Shown here piece by piece: positions 8,388-17,672 of a DNA stretch of 64,000 nucleotides (positions are counted from its first letter, which is position 1; the number at the start of each line of letters is the position of its first letter). The DNA is taken from positions 248,001 to 312,000 of the forward strand of contig NZ_JAMZCY010000001.1 in assembly GCF_024519285.1 (NCBI RefSeq). The letters run 5' to 3'. The notes beneath the pieces were generated by a model. It did not search any database. It saw nothing but the letters and a program-made list of their open reading frames with translations, and was not told the DNA's origin. The DNA is from Cohnella sp. WQ 127256 (GTDB lineage Bacteria; Bacillota; Bacilli; Paenibacillales; Paenibacillaceae). The translations under genes were made by a program, and so were the position numbers.

Positions 8388-9512
8388 TTGAACATCTTGC
8401 AGGCGCTGTTTTTCCCACCAGAGCAACCGGGTGGCGTCTCGTCCATGGTACCTTATATTGGGGAACGGTTCCGTAAAATCGGCTGGGAAATGGAAATGTT
8501 CTCTTTGCCGAAACGAATCCGTAACAAAGGACATGAAGAGATTAATTTTGTGACATTTGACTGTCTGCCTTATGCAGGAAATGCTATCGTAGACAGATAT
8601 ATTCAGACCTACAAGGATTACATCTGGTGGGTGAAGCTAAGGCTTTCCGGCCAGAAATACGATCTTATTCATGCTCATCATCCGATTGCAGCGTTAGCAA
8701 TGAAGCACGTATTTCCGAATACTCCAGTGCTTATGACGATTCACTCGAGCTATGAGCGGGAGCTTATCCTGAACGGACGTATAGTCGAAGGTGGCCCAGA
8801 GCATCGTTTTCTTACATCGATATATGGAGAGCTAGAGCATCAAACCGAACGATTGATGACGGTATCGAACTCCTTTGCTCAATATATCGGCACATTCTTA
8901 CAAGAACCTAAGGAAACGATTGTTATTCCGAATGGTTACGATGAAAAAAGGTTTAAGCCGATTCCCCATGAGAATGAAGTGGCACAACTAGTGACAATAT
9001 GTCGTCTCGTACCAGCGAAAGGCTTAGATATTCTGCTTCACGCTTGTGCGGAGCTTCGCAAGAGAAACAGTAAGTTTGTATTGCATATTATCGGAGACGG
9101 ACCTATTCGCGAAGAGCTGGAAGCTTTATCTCAACAGCTCGGTATATATGACGATACGATTTTTTACGGGTACATGCTGCATCCTGAAGAATTGCTTCCG
9201 TTTTTCGACATCTTCGTTCTACCTTCGCGTGCAGAGGCATTTGGTTCTGTGTTCGCAGAAGCTGCGCTTTGTTTACTTGCCCTAGTTGGAACGGATGTTG
9301 GCGGAATCGCGGAGCAGATTGAGAACGGCACGAATGGGTTGCTTGTTCCCTCGGAAGATCCGATTGCTCTTGCTGGAGCGCTTGAGACGGTCATTAATGA
9401 CCCCCATTTCCGTTATGAGATGGCGCGGGCAGGCTGGAACAAGGCGAAGAAAACATACTCTCTTAACCGAGTCATTAGCGAGCTGAAGCAGATTTATGAA
9501 CAGGAGATGTGA
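8388..9512 (+). CDS. Glycosyltransferase family 4 (group 1)
   Basis: A two-Rossmann (GT-B) retaining glycosyltransferase. The acceptor side shows PPEQPGGVSSMVPYIGERF and DLIHAHHPIAALA; the donor side shows LVTICRLVPAKGLDILL, IIGDGPIREELE and PSRAEAFGSVFAEAALCLLALVGTDVGG with the E-x7-E region. It starts with TTG at 8388 behind GAGGAGGA. The sugar donor and acceptor are unknown; this subfamily often acts on cell-envelope glycans or glycolipids. The stop overlaps the yhaO-like start, so transcription with the DNA repair pair is likely although no functional link is evident. Confidence 0.88.
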   Translation: MNILQALFFPPEQPGGVSSMVPYIGERFRKIGWEMEMFSLPKRIRNKGHEEINFVTFDCLPYAGNAIVDRYIQTYKDYIWWVKLRLSGQKYDLIHAHHPIAALAMKHVFPNTPVLMTIHSSYERELILNGRIVEGGPEHRFLTSIYGELEHQTERLMTVSNSFAQYIGTFLQEPKETIVIPNGYDEKRFKPIPHENEVAQLVTICRLVPAKGLDILLHACAELRKRNSKFVLHIIGDGPIREELEALSQQLGIYDDTIFYGYMLHPEELLPFFDIFVLPSRAEAFGSVFAEAALCLLALVGTDVGGIAEQIENGTNGLLVPSEDPIALAGALETVINDPHFRYEMARAGWNKAKKTYSLNRVISELKQIYEQEM

Positions 9513-10801
9513 TCGGAGTGGCTGTTCCTTTTACTTTCGTGCATGCAGCCGATCTTCATCTCGATAGTCCATTCAAAGGACTGACCAAGGTTCCGGACAC
9601 TGTACGAGACAGGCTCCGTGAATCGACGTTCGCTGCATTGCAAGGGATATGTGAGATCGTCAAGAGGGATAAGATTGATTTTGTCGTGCTAGCGGGCGAC
9701 CTCTTTGATGCCGCAGATCGCTCCTTGCGCGCGCAATTGCGGCTGCAACGCGCTCTTGGCAGTATTACAGAACAGGGAGCTCAAGTGTTCATCGTTCATG
9801 GCAATCATGATCCGGAGAGTGGTCGCCAAGCTAAGCTGGATTGGCCACAAGGGGTTCAAGTATTCGGATCTATGGACGTAGATTGCTTTCCTGCCTATAC
9901 CCGAGAGGGTGAGCTTGTGGCACATATTTATGGTATCTCTTATCCAACTCCTGCTGTCACTGAGAATCTGGCGCTCCGCTTCAAGAAACGGGAGGGGGCG
10001 CCTTTTCATTTGGCGCTGCTGCATGCCAACGTAGATGGAGAGCCTTCTCATGACAATTATGCACCATGCAAGCTAGAAGAGTTAACTTCAGCTGGGTTTC
10101 AATATTGGGCGCTTGGTCATGTACATAACCGTCGGATTCTTAATGAATACCCCCATGTCGTCTATCCAGGCAACATACAAGGACGCAGCATCCGCGAAAC
10201 GGGTGGCAAAGGTGTCTATGTCGTCTCGGTCTCAGATGCGGGGGCTATTGACATGCGGTTTCGGGATATTGCAGATGTCTTGTGGAAGGAATTAACCGTA
10301 TCCATACAAGGGATTGAGCGAGAGCAAGAGCTTAAGATGAGACTGTTGTCTGCGCTAGATGAAGTGCGTTCCGACGCCGAGATGAGACCCGTCGTCGTGC
10401 GAATTCGCTTGGAAGGTCGTGGCAGCTTGCACGATCGGCTGCTCCAGCCGACTGTTGCGGAGGAGTGGTTGGAGGAGTTAAGGGAGTCGCTTGGCGAGAC
10501 AGAGGTCATAGAGGACTGGATATGGCCGGAGTCGATTGTCGTGCGTACCGGGAGCAACCTGCAGCTAGAGGTAGTTGCAGAGGAGGACGGGTTTGTAGGC
10601 GAGCTTCTGCGAAGAGGCCTAGCAGTGGCGCAACACTCCGAAGGATCGAAATCTCTATTGGATGAAGCGATGGAAGCTCTTAATAAACAGCCCAAAATTC
10701 GAGAATGGCTGGAAACAAGAAGCCATGAAGATCGTGTGCAATGGATACAGCAAGCGATGGAGCTGTCTGTTTCATTATTAAGGGATGATGAGACGGGGTA
10801 A
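9509..10801 (+). CDS. yhaO: SbcD/Mre11-like DNA repair nuclease (YhaO family)
   Basis: A calcineurin-like metallophosphoesterase of the Mre11/SbcD group. Metal-binding motifs are in order: HAADLHLDSPF, LAGDLFDAADR, VHGNHDPES, LALLHANVDG and ALGHVHNR. This is the phosphoesterase half of a Mre11-Rad50-like machine that processes DNA ends; the ATPase partner lies directly downstream. The C-terminal 170 residues form the adaptor region. The GTG at 9509 overlaps the stop of the preceding gene; GTG 9518, with AGGAG 11 nt upstream, is an equally possible start. Length (430 aa) is close to B. subtilis YhaO. Confidence 0.85.
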   Translation: MIGVAVPFTFVHAADLHLDSPFKGLTKVPDTVRDRLRESTFAALQGICEIVKRDKIDFVVLAGDLFDAADRSLRAQLRLQRALGSITEQGAQVFIVHGNHDPESGRQAKLDWPQGVQVFGSMDVDCFPAYTREGELVAHIYGISYPTPAVTENLALRFKKREGAPFHLALLHANVDGEPSHDNYAPCKLEELTSAGFQYWALGHVHNRRILNEYPHVVYPGNIQGRSIRETGGKGVYVVSVSDAGAIDMRFRDIADVLWKELTVSIQGIEREQELKMRLLSALDEVRSDAEMRPVVVRIRLEGRGSLHDRLLQPTVAEEWLEELRESLGETEVIEDWIWPESIVVRTGSNLQLEVVAEEDGFVGELLRRGLAVAQHSEGSKSLLDEAMEALNKQPKIREWLETRSHEDRVQWIQQAMELSVSLLRDDETG

Positions 10802-10825
10802 AAGCGAAAGAAAGGAGGCTACGCG

Positions 10826-13800
10826 ATGTATTTACGAGAGCTCCATGTAGACGGATATGGTGCGCTTCAAGACGTGAAGCTTCAGTTGGAAACGCCTGTT
10901 ACCGTTCTCTATGGTCCTAATGAAGCAGGTAAAAGTACCTTGCTTCGGTTTGTACGAAGTATGCTTTACGGATTTCCCACGCGCAAAGATCTAGTGGAAC
11001 GGGGAGAGCCCGTATTCGGGGGCAAGCATGGCGGACGAATCCTTTTATCGGACAAGTCTGGTCGCGATTGGATACTTGAGCGATATTCAGAACGAGGAAG
11101 CGTTCTAACGGTTAGAGATGACAGCGGAATTGAGCAAACATTCGGACAAAATGAATGGGAGCGCTTATTCCTTGGTGGAGTCTCGGAGCGACTGTTTCGG
11201 CAATTGTTTGCTGTTTCATTAAATGAGTTACATGAGCTGCGTACGCTACAAGGCGAGGATGTTGGTAATTATTTGTACCACTCCGGGCTTGCGGGCGGTA
11301 CCGCATTAACAGCTGCTAGACGCCAGATTGGCACGGAAATGGATCGCCTGTTTCGTCCCAAAGGAGCAACTCAGGAGATCAATAAGCTACTCAGCGCGAT
11401 GAAGGAAATCGAAACAGCTATTCGCCACAATCGTGACGGAGTCCGCTATTACCAGGAGACGGGGCAGGAGCTGGCTCACGTTGAGCAGCAATTGGCGTCA
11501 CTGGAGTTGACCTTTCCGAAGCTACGTTTACAAACTGCAAGGCTCCAAGGTGCCTACGAGCTGCGTGAATGGTGGCTGAAACGGGAAATGCTGCTCGCTG
11601 AGGAAGCGGAATTACGTGGACAGCTAGCAGATCCCTCGGTGCCATTATTGTCGGAGGAAATGGCATCCTCTTGGGAGGAAATGAAGCGGCAACGGAGTGA
11701 AGCATCGAGTAGGCTAGCAGGTGCTCGAAGCTCGGCTCAGGAATTGCACTTGGTACGAGACCAGCTTTTATGGGATGAGGCGTTCGTAGCCTCTTATCCA
11801 GAGTGGGAACGTTTAGAGTCTGTACGTGAAGCAATCATCGCTAAGAGGGATGAGAGGTCAGAGCTCGAAGCTGAACGTAGGACATTGGAAGAAACCGTGC
11901 AAAGTACGTTGTCGAGATTGTCCGTGGCTTGGGGAGAGACAGAGCTGCTTGCATTCGGTGGTCTAGCGGCTGAGCGTGAACAGGTTCGCAAAATTCAGCA
12001 GGAGTGGGAGCAATCTGAACGAGCGACGGTAACATTACAGGCTGAATTGCGTAGAATTGCGAGGCAGCAGGAGGTGCTGCAAGCCGAAGAAAGGTCAGCA
12101 TTGGGAAGTAGCGATGCTTTATTTGGTTACGCCCACGCCTCATCTAAAGATCTTATGTTGCCTTTCGGACATTTCGTTCCGCGGACGAAGGCAGCTCTGT
12201 TACAGGCTTGGCACAACTCTGAGGATGCGAGACGGGATTACGAGCGGGCTCGGACAAGCATACGCCCTTCACGTTTGATTACGACTCGGGTTAGATCAAG
12301 TTCCGAACAGATTTCTACAACCGTATTGTATGCGATGGCGGGGCTACTTGGAATAGTGTCAATTGTATTGCCGTTCATTCTAAGTAGTGAGGGACATAAC
12401 TCAGCAATGTATTTTGGAATATCCACTGGCTTACTACTTTTATCCATTGGATTAGCGTTTGCTGGTTCACGTCGTAAATGGGGCAAAGCTGATCGAGAAC
12501 GAGCTACAGCAGGTACATCTTCAACGATGAATCAGGTTTCGGATGACTACATAGCCAGCATTAGAGTGCATCATCGACAGATGAGCGAACGGCTGCGTCA
12601 ATTAATACAAGATCCTGAGGTCGCGGCTACTCAGCTTATACCAGACTTATCAGAATTGGAACCATCGGAGTTCATGCCTTCTTCAGAGACGTTCGATCTA
12701 GTATGGCAGCAGCTTCGGGATGCTGTTCACGAACAGATTGAACGACTTGAGGAATTGGATCGGGATAAATCCAAGCAGCAGGAATTGCAAGGTAGAACGC
12801 AGGAGCTGCAGATGGAGCGAGAGCTTGTAGAACGTGATTCTATCGTGCAAGACACACGAATGGAAGAGCTACAAGAGCGCTGGCAGCAGTGGCTACACGC
12901 GCGGAAGCTTCCTCTTCATCTTACACCGGATAGTTTACCGGAGTTGCTCGGAATGGCCGAGCAAGGGCAGACGATGCTACGGCAGCGTCAGCGTACAATG
13001 GAACGATCACAAACACTAGACAAAGCGATTCAAGAGTTCGAGCAAGCAGCAGCTAGGCTTATGGAGGAATGTCCACCTCCTGTTGGCATGCGACAGGATG
13101 CTGTCGTTGCTGTTCAGTGGCTACATCGGGAATCGGCCAAGCAGCTATTGGTGAAGGAAGAGGCGAGCAAGTTAGATCGCAGGCTCGCTGAATTGAAGCT
13201 AACTGTAGTAGCAGCTCAAGATGCGCTTCACGACGTAGACAACGGCATCGCAGCATTGTTCCATGTGGCGCAAGTTGAAACCGCAGTACAATTGGAACAA
13301 CGATTGCGCATGGATGAACGCTGCTTGGTGCTGCGTAAGGAAGCTCGTGAAATCCAGCTTCGGCTAGAATCTGGACGGGGCTCCGATGAGCAGGCACAGC
13401 TATATGAACTGCTTAGAGCTTACGATGAAGCCTCCCTCTCATCCCTCCTAAGTGAACGGCAAGCTTTGTTGGAGCAAGAAGAGGCATCTCGTACGGAGTT
13501 GCTGGATAAGCGCGGGCGCTTATCTCAAGAACTCGAACGGCAACGCACAGAAGCTGAGCTTGAAGACAATGGACAACGTCTGCGTGAGCTCCAAAGCAAG
13601 CTTGAGCTTCTAACCGAACGGTATGCGATTCTGGCGATCACGGATAGGCTTATTGTTCAGACGAAAGCGGTTTACGAAGAAGAGAAGCAGCCGATTGTTC
13701 TGCAACGCGCATCTTTGTATTTTCACCAGATGACGAATGGTGCTTATACTCGTATTGTGGCTCCTAGTGATTCCAAAACCTTATATGCAGAAACCAGTGA

Positions 13801-14152
13801 CCACCGCATGCTGGATAGTCTATTCCTTAGCAGGGGCACCCAGGAGCAGCTATATTTGGCAATGCGATTCGCATTGTGTGATGCAGCATCACCCGAGCAT
13901 CCACTGCCGTTACTTCTAGATGATTTGTTTGTTCATTTTGATGAGCAACGACTAATGCACACCTTACCTGTATTAGAAAAGCTAGGACAAGCCAGACAAG
14001 TGATCTTATTTACTTGTCATCGGCATGTAGCTCAGACTATAGCTTCGGGGATTCCAGCAGCCCGGATGCTGACCCTGGGGGAGAAGAAGACGTTGGTGGA
14101 TAAGGCGGACGTGTTCGATCACGGCTTATCAGAAAGAGCCAGCCTAAGCTGA
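10826..14152 (+). CDS. yhaN: Rad50/SbcC-like AAA ATPase (YhaN family)
   Basis: A large SMC-like ATPase of 1108 residues. The N-terminal Walker A is GPNEAGKST (about residues 31-39). Long coiled coils occupy about 180-480 and 580-960. Two hydrophobic segments (about 500-550) sit in the middle of the coil, as in YhaN, implying membrane contact. The C-terminal signature and Walker B is LPLLLDDLFVHFDEQRL, followed by the His switch in FTCHRH. It partners the upstream YhaO-like nuclease. AAAGGAGG gives a clear start. The last 116 bp overlap, tail to tail, with the permease gene on the other strand. Confidence 0.85.
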   Translation: MYLRELHVDGYGALQDVKLQLETPVTVLYGPNEAGKSTLLRFVRSMLYGFPTRKDLVERGEPVFGGKHGGRILLSDKSGRDWILERYSERGSVLTVRDDSGIEQTFGQNEWERLFLGGVSERLFRQLFAVSLNELHELRTLQGEDVGNYLYHSGLAGGTALTAARRQIGTEMDRLFRPKGATQEINKLLSAMKEIETAIRHNRDGVRYYQETGQELAHVEQQLASLELTFPKLRLQTARLQGAYELREWWLKREMLLAEEAELRGQLADPSVPLLSEEMASSWEEMKRQRSEASSRLAGARSSAQELHLVRDQLLWDEAFVASYPEWERLESVREAIIAKRDERSELEAERRTLEETVQSTLSRLSVAWGETELLAFGGLAAEREQVRKIQQEWEQSERATVTLQAELRRIARQQEVLQAEERSALGSSDALFGYAHASSKDLMLPFGHFVPRTKAALLQAWHNSEDARRDYERARTSIRPSRLITTRVRSSSEQISTTVLYAMAGLLGIVSIVLPFILSSEGHNSAMYFGISTGLLLLSIGLAFAGSRRKWGKADRERATAGTSSTMNQVSDDYIASIRVHHRQMSERLRQLIQDPEVAATQLIPDLSELEPSEFMPSSETFDLVWQQLRDAVHEQIERLEELDRDKSKQQELQGRTQELQMERELVERDSIVQDTRMEELQERWQQWLHARKLPLHLTPDSLPELLGMAEQGQTMLRQRQRTMERSQTLDKAIQEFEQAAARLMEECPPPVGMRQDAVVAVQWLHRESAKQLLVKEEASKLDRRLAELKLTVVAAQDALHDVDNGIAALFHVAQVETAVQLEQRLRMDERCLVLRKEAREIQLRLESGRGSDEQAQLYELLRAYDEASLSSLLSERQALLEQEEASRTELLDKRGRLSQELERQRTEAELEDNGQRLRELQSKLELLTERYAILAITDRLIVQTKAVYEEEKQPIVLQRASLYFHQMTNGAYTRIVAPSDSKTLYAETSDHRMLDSLFLSRGTQEQLYLAMRFALCDAASPEHPLPLLLDDLFVHFDEQRLMHTLPVLEKLGQARQVILFTCHRHVAQTIASGIPAARMLTLGEKKTLVDKADVFDHGLSERASLS

Positions 14153-15137
14153 GTATTCCGAATATCGGATACAGAGTCGACAATAACGTGCCGAAGCCGA
14201 ACTGGCCTGCGAGAAAGCACAAGAGCAACAGAATCGCGGTAATCATCCATTGCGAGGCTTTTGTTCTTTCTTGTAGTTGCAGGGTTAGTCCATAAATATC
14301 AGCGACTAGTGTCGTGAAAATTTCCATGAATATGAGGAAAATGTAAATCCAGTGTATCCAGGGACCAAGCTCGCGAGCGATTCCACCCATTGGGATTTCA
14401 AATTGTAAAATGCCAGGCATACGAGCGGATAAGGCGAAATGTCCTCCTAGCAGCAGCAGCCCGATTCCAATACCGCCCATCCATGCCCCTCTTCGTAAGA
14501 GCTTAGCATCGCCTATTGCTGCTCCAAGTGGGACAAGGACAGCTTGTGACATGGACAAGTTAAATGCAGCGTATAGAAAGGGCGATAGCCAGGCCGCCCA
14601 GGGTGAAAGCTCGTTAGGGCTCCGCATCCAGTGATCGGAAATGGGGGTGCGAAGCGTCTCGAACACTAGAAAAGCCGTAAATCCTATCATCAGAGGCACG
14701 ACAACGGTGTTTATCGTTAATATGGCATTCATACCCTTGCGCAGCAGCATGAAACAGGCGAACATCGTAATGATTAATCCAGACTGATAGCTTAAATTCA
14801 AATGCTCAGAGAATACGGAGCCAGCACCAGCAAGCATGACCGCATTGACTCCAAGTAACACGATTAGCATCACATGACTGACCCAACGCCCTGTTTTTTC
14901 CCCAAATAAGTATTTGTTGAGATCTTCATAAGATTTCGCCTTTAACTCAGCTGCGAGCAGCATGACTTTTGCTCCGATCCACACGAAGAATAGCGTGGAT
15001 ACAATGATGAGATACGGCCCCCAGTGACCGAAACGGGTAAAAAATTGCATGACTTCTCTTCCAGAAGCAAAGCCAGCCCCTACGACGGTTCCAATAAACA
15101 CGAGTGCGACCTGTATACTTTTAGCCCATTGCTTCAT
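14037..15137 (-). CDS. YkvI-like membrane permease
   Basis: A polytopic membrane protein with about ten helices and the N-terminal motif FIGTVVGAGFASGREVMQFF, which resembles the unwound first helix of APC/LeuT-fold amino acid transporters and marks the YkvI family. The substrate is unknown. ATG 15137 is preferred because GGGAGG lies 10-15 nt upstream; a TTG 18 bp earlier is less likely. The C-terminal 25 residues are Pro/Ser-rich (RPPYPPTSSSPPGSASG) and are encoded in the region that also encodes the end of the YhaN-like protein on the opposite strand, so this tail may be recent. Confidence 0.82.
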   Translation of the reverse strand: MKQWAKSIQVALVFIGTVVGAGFASGREVMQFFTRFGHWGPYLIIVSTLFFVWIGAKVMLLAAELKAKSYEDLNKYLFGEKTGRWVSHVMLIVLLGVNAVMLAGAGSVFSEHLNLSYQSGLIITMFACFMLLRKGMNAILTINTVVVPLMIGFTAFLVFETLRTPISDHWMRSPNELSPWAAWLSPFLYAAFNLSMSQAVLVPLGAAIGDAKLLRRGAWMGGIGIGLLLLGGHFALSARMPGILQFEIPMGGIARELGPWIHWIYIFLIFMEIFTTLVADIYGLTLQLQERTKASQWMITAILLLLCFLAGQFGFGTLLSTLYPIFGILSLGWLFLISRDRTRPPYPPTSSSPPGSASGLLESPKL

Positions 15138-15233
15138 TAGTAAGGAACCTCCCAACCTGACTCGTCCACTATTCTAATAATCTATGTAACGAAGTGGACG
15201 GGCATGACTTCCGTTGGAGGGTACAGAACATTT

Positions 15234-15247
15234 GGTAGCGCTTTAAT
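15234..15247 (+). promoter_or_regulatory. Possible cre (CcpA) site
   Basis: TGGTAGCGCTTTAA resembles the catabolite-responsive element consensus around a central AGCGCT, with two mismatches. It lies about 70 bp upstream of the -35 box of the GH15 promoter, which fits carbon-source control of a glucan hydrolase. Weak call on sequence alone. Confidence 0.3.
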
Positions 15248-15301
15248 TGCAAATGTAGATAAAAAGAGTCGAAAACTTGCGGAAAGAACGTAATGAAGGG
15301 G

Positions 15302-15329
15302 TTGATGGAAGGAAAAGATAAGGTAAAAT
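15302..15329 (+). promoter_or_regulatory. Sigma-A promoter of the GH15 transcript
   Basis: TTGATG (15302-15307), a 16-bp spacer and TAAAAT (15324-15329). The expected start of transcription (about 15336) coincides with the 5' strand of the closing helix of the structured leader. Confidence 0.55.
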
Positions 15330-15335
15330 AGAATG

Positions 15336-15482
15336 AGGACGATTCACGGTCCCGAGGGGGAAGCGAGGAACTATCGGTTTGGGTGCTCCAAACCGTATTG
15401 TGATTGCTTCGGGCGCTGATGGCTGAAAAGCTTAAATCAGTGATGTGAGTTGACGACTACCCGGCCCGGGAGAATCGTCCGT
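15336..15482 (+). ncRNA. Structured leader RNA of unknown class upstream of the GH15 gene
   Basis: A 9-bp closing helix, GGACGATTC (15337-15345) with GAATCGTCC (15472-15480), is extended after a 5-nt bulge by TCCCG/CGGGA (15351-15355 with 15467-15471). Inside lie an 8-bp hairpin CGGTTTGG/CCAAACCG (from 15375), enclosed by GAAGC/GCTTC (15360-15364 with 15406-15410), and a second hairpin CTGAT/ATCAG (15416-15420 with 15436-15440). It starts at the predicted transcription start and ends about 30 bp before the GH15 start codon. I tried to match it to purine, lysine, cobalamin, T-box, c-di-GMP, c-di-AMP, THF, ZTP and glmS consensus features and found none that fit. Function is inferred from structure and position. 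Confidence 0.5.
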
Positions 15483-15510
15483 GTGTTCCGGGCATTAAAG
15501 GAGCTGCATC

Positions 15511-17493
15511 ATGATTAATGAATTACAATTGCAACAACATTTAAGTAAGAAACCTTATTTAGTAGACGCTATTGCGGGGAACTCCGCTATGCTGGTCTCT
15601 CTTGGTCAAACGGGGAGATTGTACCGGTTATGGTGGCCGCACATTGATTACCCGCAGCATATGGATGAAATTCGGACGGGCTTGAAGCTTGGGTCTACGC
15701 CGGGGGGCGTAACCTGGTTTGATGATTCCGATGCGGGTTGGCAGCATACTGCAAGCTACGTACCTCGTACAAACGCATACCGTGTAACCTCTACCCATCC
15801 TCAATATCCGGTGACGGTGGAACAGACAGATTTTGCTGTTCCAGGGCAGTCTATCATGGTTAGAGGGTACCGTCTGACGAATCACGGTAACGAAGCAACG
15901 GATTTAGAGTTTTACCACTACAGCTCTTTCCGAATTATGGACAATGAATTGTACATGACAACGGAGTTCGCTGGCGAGCAAGACGCACTACTTCATTTCC
16001 GCCATCAGTATGCTTTTGCTGTAGGTAGCTCTGAGGAGTGTGGCGGGTACCAAGCTGGAGGCGGCGCATGGCATCATGCCGCTAATGGAAGTTTGAATGG
16101 AAATCAAATCGATATGAAGACGGACGGCGCTATGAAATGGAATTTCGCAGCAATCGAGCCAGGTCAATCGGTGGAGTTTCCAGTCTATATCGCAGCTGGT
16201 CATTCTCGTAACGAAGCTTTAGCCGAATTAACATTGGCCAAAAGTCGTTCATACTCGGAATGGTTCGTAGGGATGGAATCGTATTGGTCGGATTATCTGC
16301 GTAATGCAGCACCTTGCCCTGGTGGGAATGAAGCGATTGTTGCGTTATACGAGCGTTCTCAGCTTGCGATGAAGCTAATGGCTGATGAAGCAACTGGAAC
16401 GATAGTCGCTGCTCCTGAATTTGACGAATATTTCAGCCGATGCGGTGGATATGCCTATAGCTGGGGCCGCGATGCAGCATTCGTAACGACGGCTTTTAAC
16501 AAAGCCGGCTTAGGATCGTTAACGGAGAAGTTCTACGATTGGTCCGTTACAGCACAAGAACCGGATGGTTCTTGGCAGCAACGCCATTATCACGATGGCA
16601 GCTTGGCACCTCATTGGGGGCTGCAAATCGACGAAGGCTCGTCCCTAATCTGGGGAATGTGGGAGTACTATCTGCATTCCGGAGAGCAGGAGGCATTTCT
16701 TGAACGGATGTGGCCTGCTATTGAGAAAGGTGCTTCGTTCCTGGTTCAATATGTGGACCCGGAAACCGGTCTTCCTCAGCCAAGTAAGGACTTGTGGGAA
16801 GAACGCGAAGCGGAGCATACTTATTCAGCAGCAGCGGTGTACGGTGGCTTGACGGCCGCAGCGTCCTTCGCTAGACGTAAAGATAAAGTGCAATTAGCGG
16901 AGACGTGGGGCAAGGTTGCACAGCAAATCGCTGCTTCCATTGAGGAGCGTTGCTGGAATGAATCCAAGGGCTCCTATTATCGTGGATTAAAACTTACGGT
17001 TTCTAAGGAAGCCTATGAAGCAGCTATCGCACGAGGTGAGCGCGGATCTATTCAACAAAGGGACAAAGGTTATGTGAAATATGTCCTAGAGTTCGATCCT
17101 ATTGTCGATATTAGCCTACTCGGAATAAGTGTCCCATTTAACGCTGTATCAGTTGACAATCCACGAATGGTACAAACTGCGGATACGATTGAGCAGTTGC
17201 TCACTTCACCTAAGGTTGGCGGTATTAAACGGTATGAGAATGATACTTATATCGGTGGGAATCCGTGGATATTGACTACCTTGTGGTTAAGCCATTATCG
17301 AACTCTTCAGGGACGTTATGAGGATGCAAGACAGCTGTTGGATTATGCGGTGAAGCATGTAACCCCATCTGGACTTCTCCCTGAGCAAGTCGATCAGAAT
17401 ACGGGCGAGACGGCTTGGGTTGTACCACTCACTTGGTCTCATGCGATGTTCGTACTGGCTGTTCATATGCTGGCCGAGCGCGGAGAGCTGTGA
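15511..17493 (+). CDS. Glycoside hydrolase family 15 (glucoamylase-like)
   Basis: A 660-residue protein with an N-terminal beta-sandwich (about 1-260) and a C-terminal (alpha/alpha)6 barrel typical of GH15. Barrel motifs include GYAYSWGRDAAFVTTAFNKAG, WQQRHYHDGSLAPHWGLQIDEGSSLIWGMWEY and a C-terminal WVVPLTWSHAMFV. GH15 enzymes release glucose from the non-reducing ends of alpha-glucans (or act on trehalose or dextran) by inversion. There is no signal peptide, so it is probably intracellular, acting on imported dextrins or stored glucan. It starts at ATG 15511 with AAAGGAG upstream, behind a structured leader and a possible cre site; a strong terminator follows. Confidence 0.88.
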   Translation: MINELQLQQHLSKKPYLVDAIAGNSAMLVSLGQTGRLYRLWWPHIDYPQHMDEIRTGLKLGSTPGGVTWFDDSDAGWQHTASYVPRTNAYRVTSTHPQYPVTVEQTDFAVPGQSIMVRGYRLTNHGNEATDLEFYHYSSFRIMDNELYMTTEFAGEQDALLHFRHQYAFAVGSSEECGGYQAGGGAWHHAANGSLNGNQIDMKTDGAMKWNFAAIEPGQSVEFPVYIAAGHSRNEALAELTLAKSRSYSEWFVGMESYWSDYLRNAAPCPGGNEAIVALYERSQLAMKLMADEATGTIVAAPEFDEYFSRCGGYAYSWGRDAAFVTTAFNKAGLGSLTEKFYDWSVTAQEPDGSWQQRHYHDGSLAPHWGLQIDEGSSLIWGMWEYYLHSGEQEAFLERMWPAIEKGASFLVQYVDPETGLPQPSKDLWEEREAEHTYSAAAVYGGLTAAASFARRKDKVQLAETWGKVAQQIAASIEERCWNESKGSYYRGLKLTVSKEAYEAAIARGERGSIQQRDKGYVKYVLEFDPIVDISLLGISVPFNAVSVDNPRMVQTADTIEQLLTSPKVGGIKRYENDTYIGGNPWILTTLWLSHYRTLQGRYEDARQLLDYAVKHVTPSGLLPEQVDQNTGETAWVVPLTWSHAMFVLAVHMLAERGEL

Positions 17494-17522
17494 GGCTATG
17501 ACATTTTTCGTATAATAGATCG

Positions 17523-17561
17523 AAGAGGAGGCTTGCACAAATGTGCAAGCCTCCTCTTTTT
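17523..17561 (+). terminator. Intrinsic terminator after the GH15 gene
   Basis: A perfect 16-bp stem (17523-17538 with 17543-17558), a 4-nt loop and a T tract. Confidence 0.9.
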
Positions 17562-17591
17562 GCTTGCAGCAAAATAATTTTCATTTTTACA

Positions 17592-17644
17592 TTGACAACT
17601 GCGACAACTTGTCGTAATTTAAACGTACGACAAGTTGTCGCAGT
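17592..17644 (+). promoter_or_regulatory. Promoter with duplicated BlaI/MecI-type operator
   Basis: TTGACA (17592-17597), a 17-bp spacer and TAATTT (17615-17620) form a sigma-A promoter. A perfect 19-bp inverted repeat (17598-17616 and 17626-17644, 9-bp spacer) covers it. Each arm is itself a dyad, CGACAACTTGTCG or its complement. One operator lies between -35 and -10 and the other downstream of -10, the layout expected for autorepression by the BlaI-family protein encoded next. Confidence 0.85.
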
Positions 17645-17672
17645 AAAAACTTAGTAACCAGAGGTGTACACC

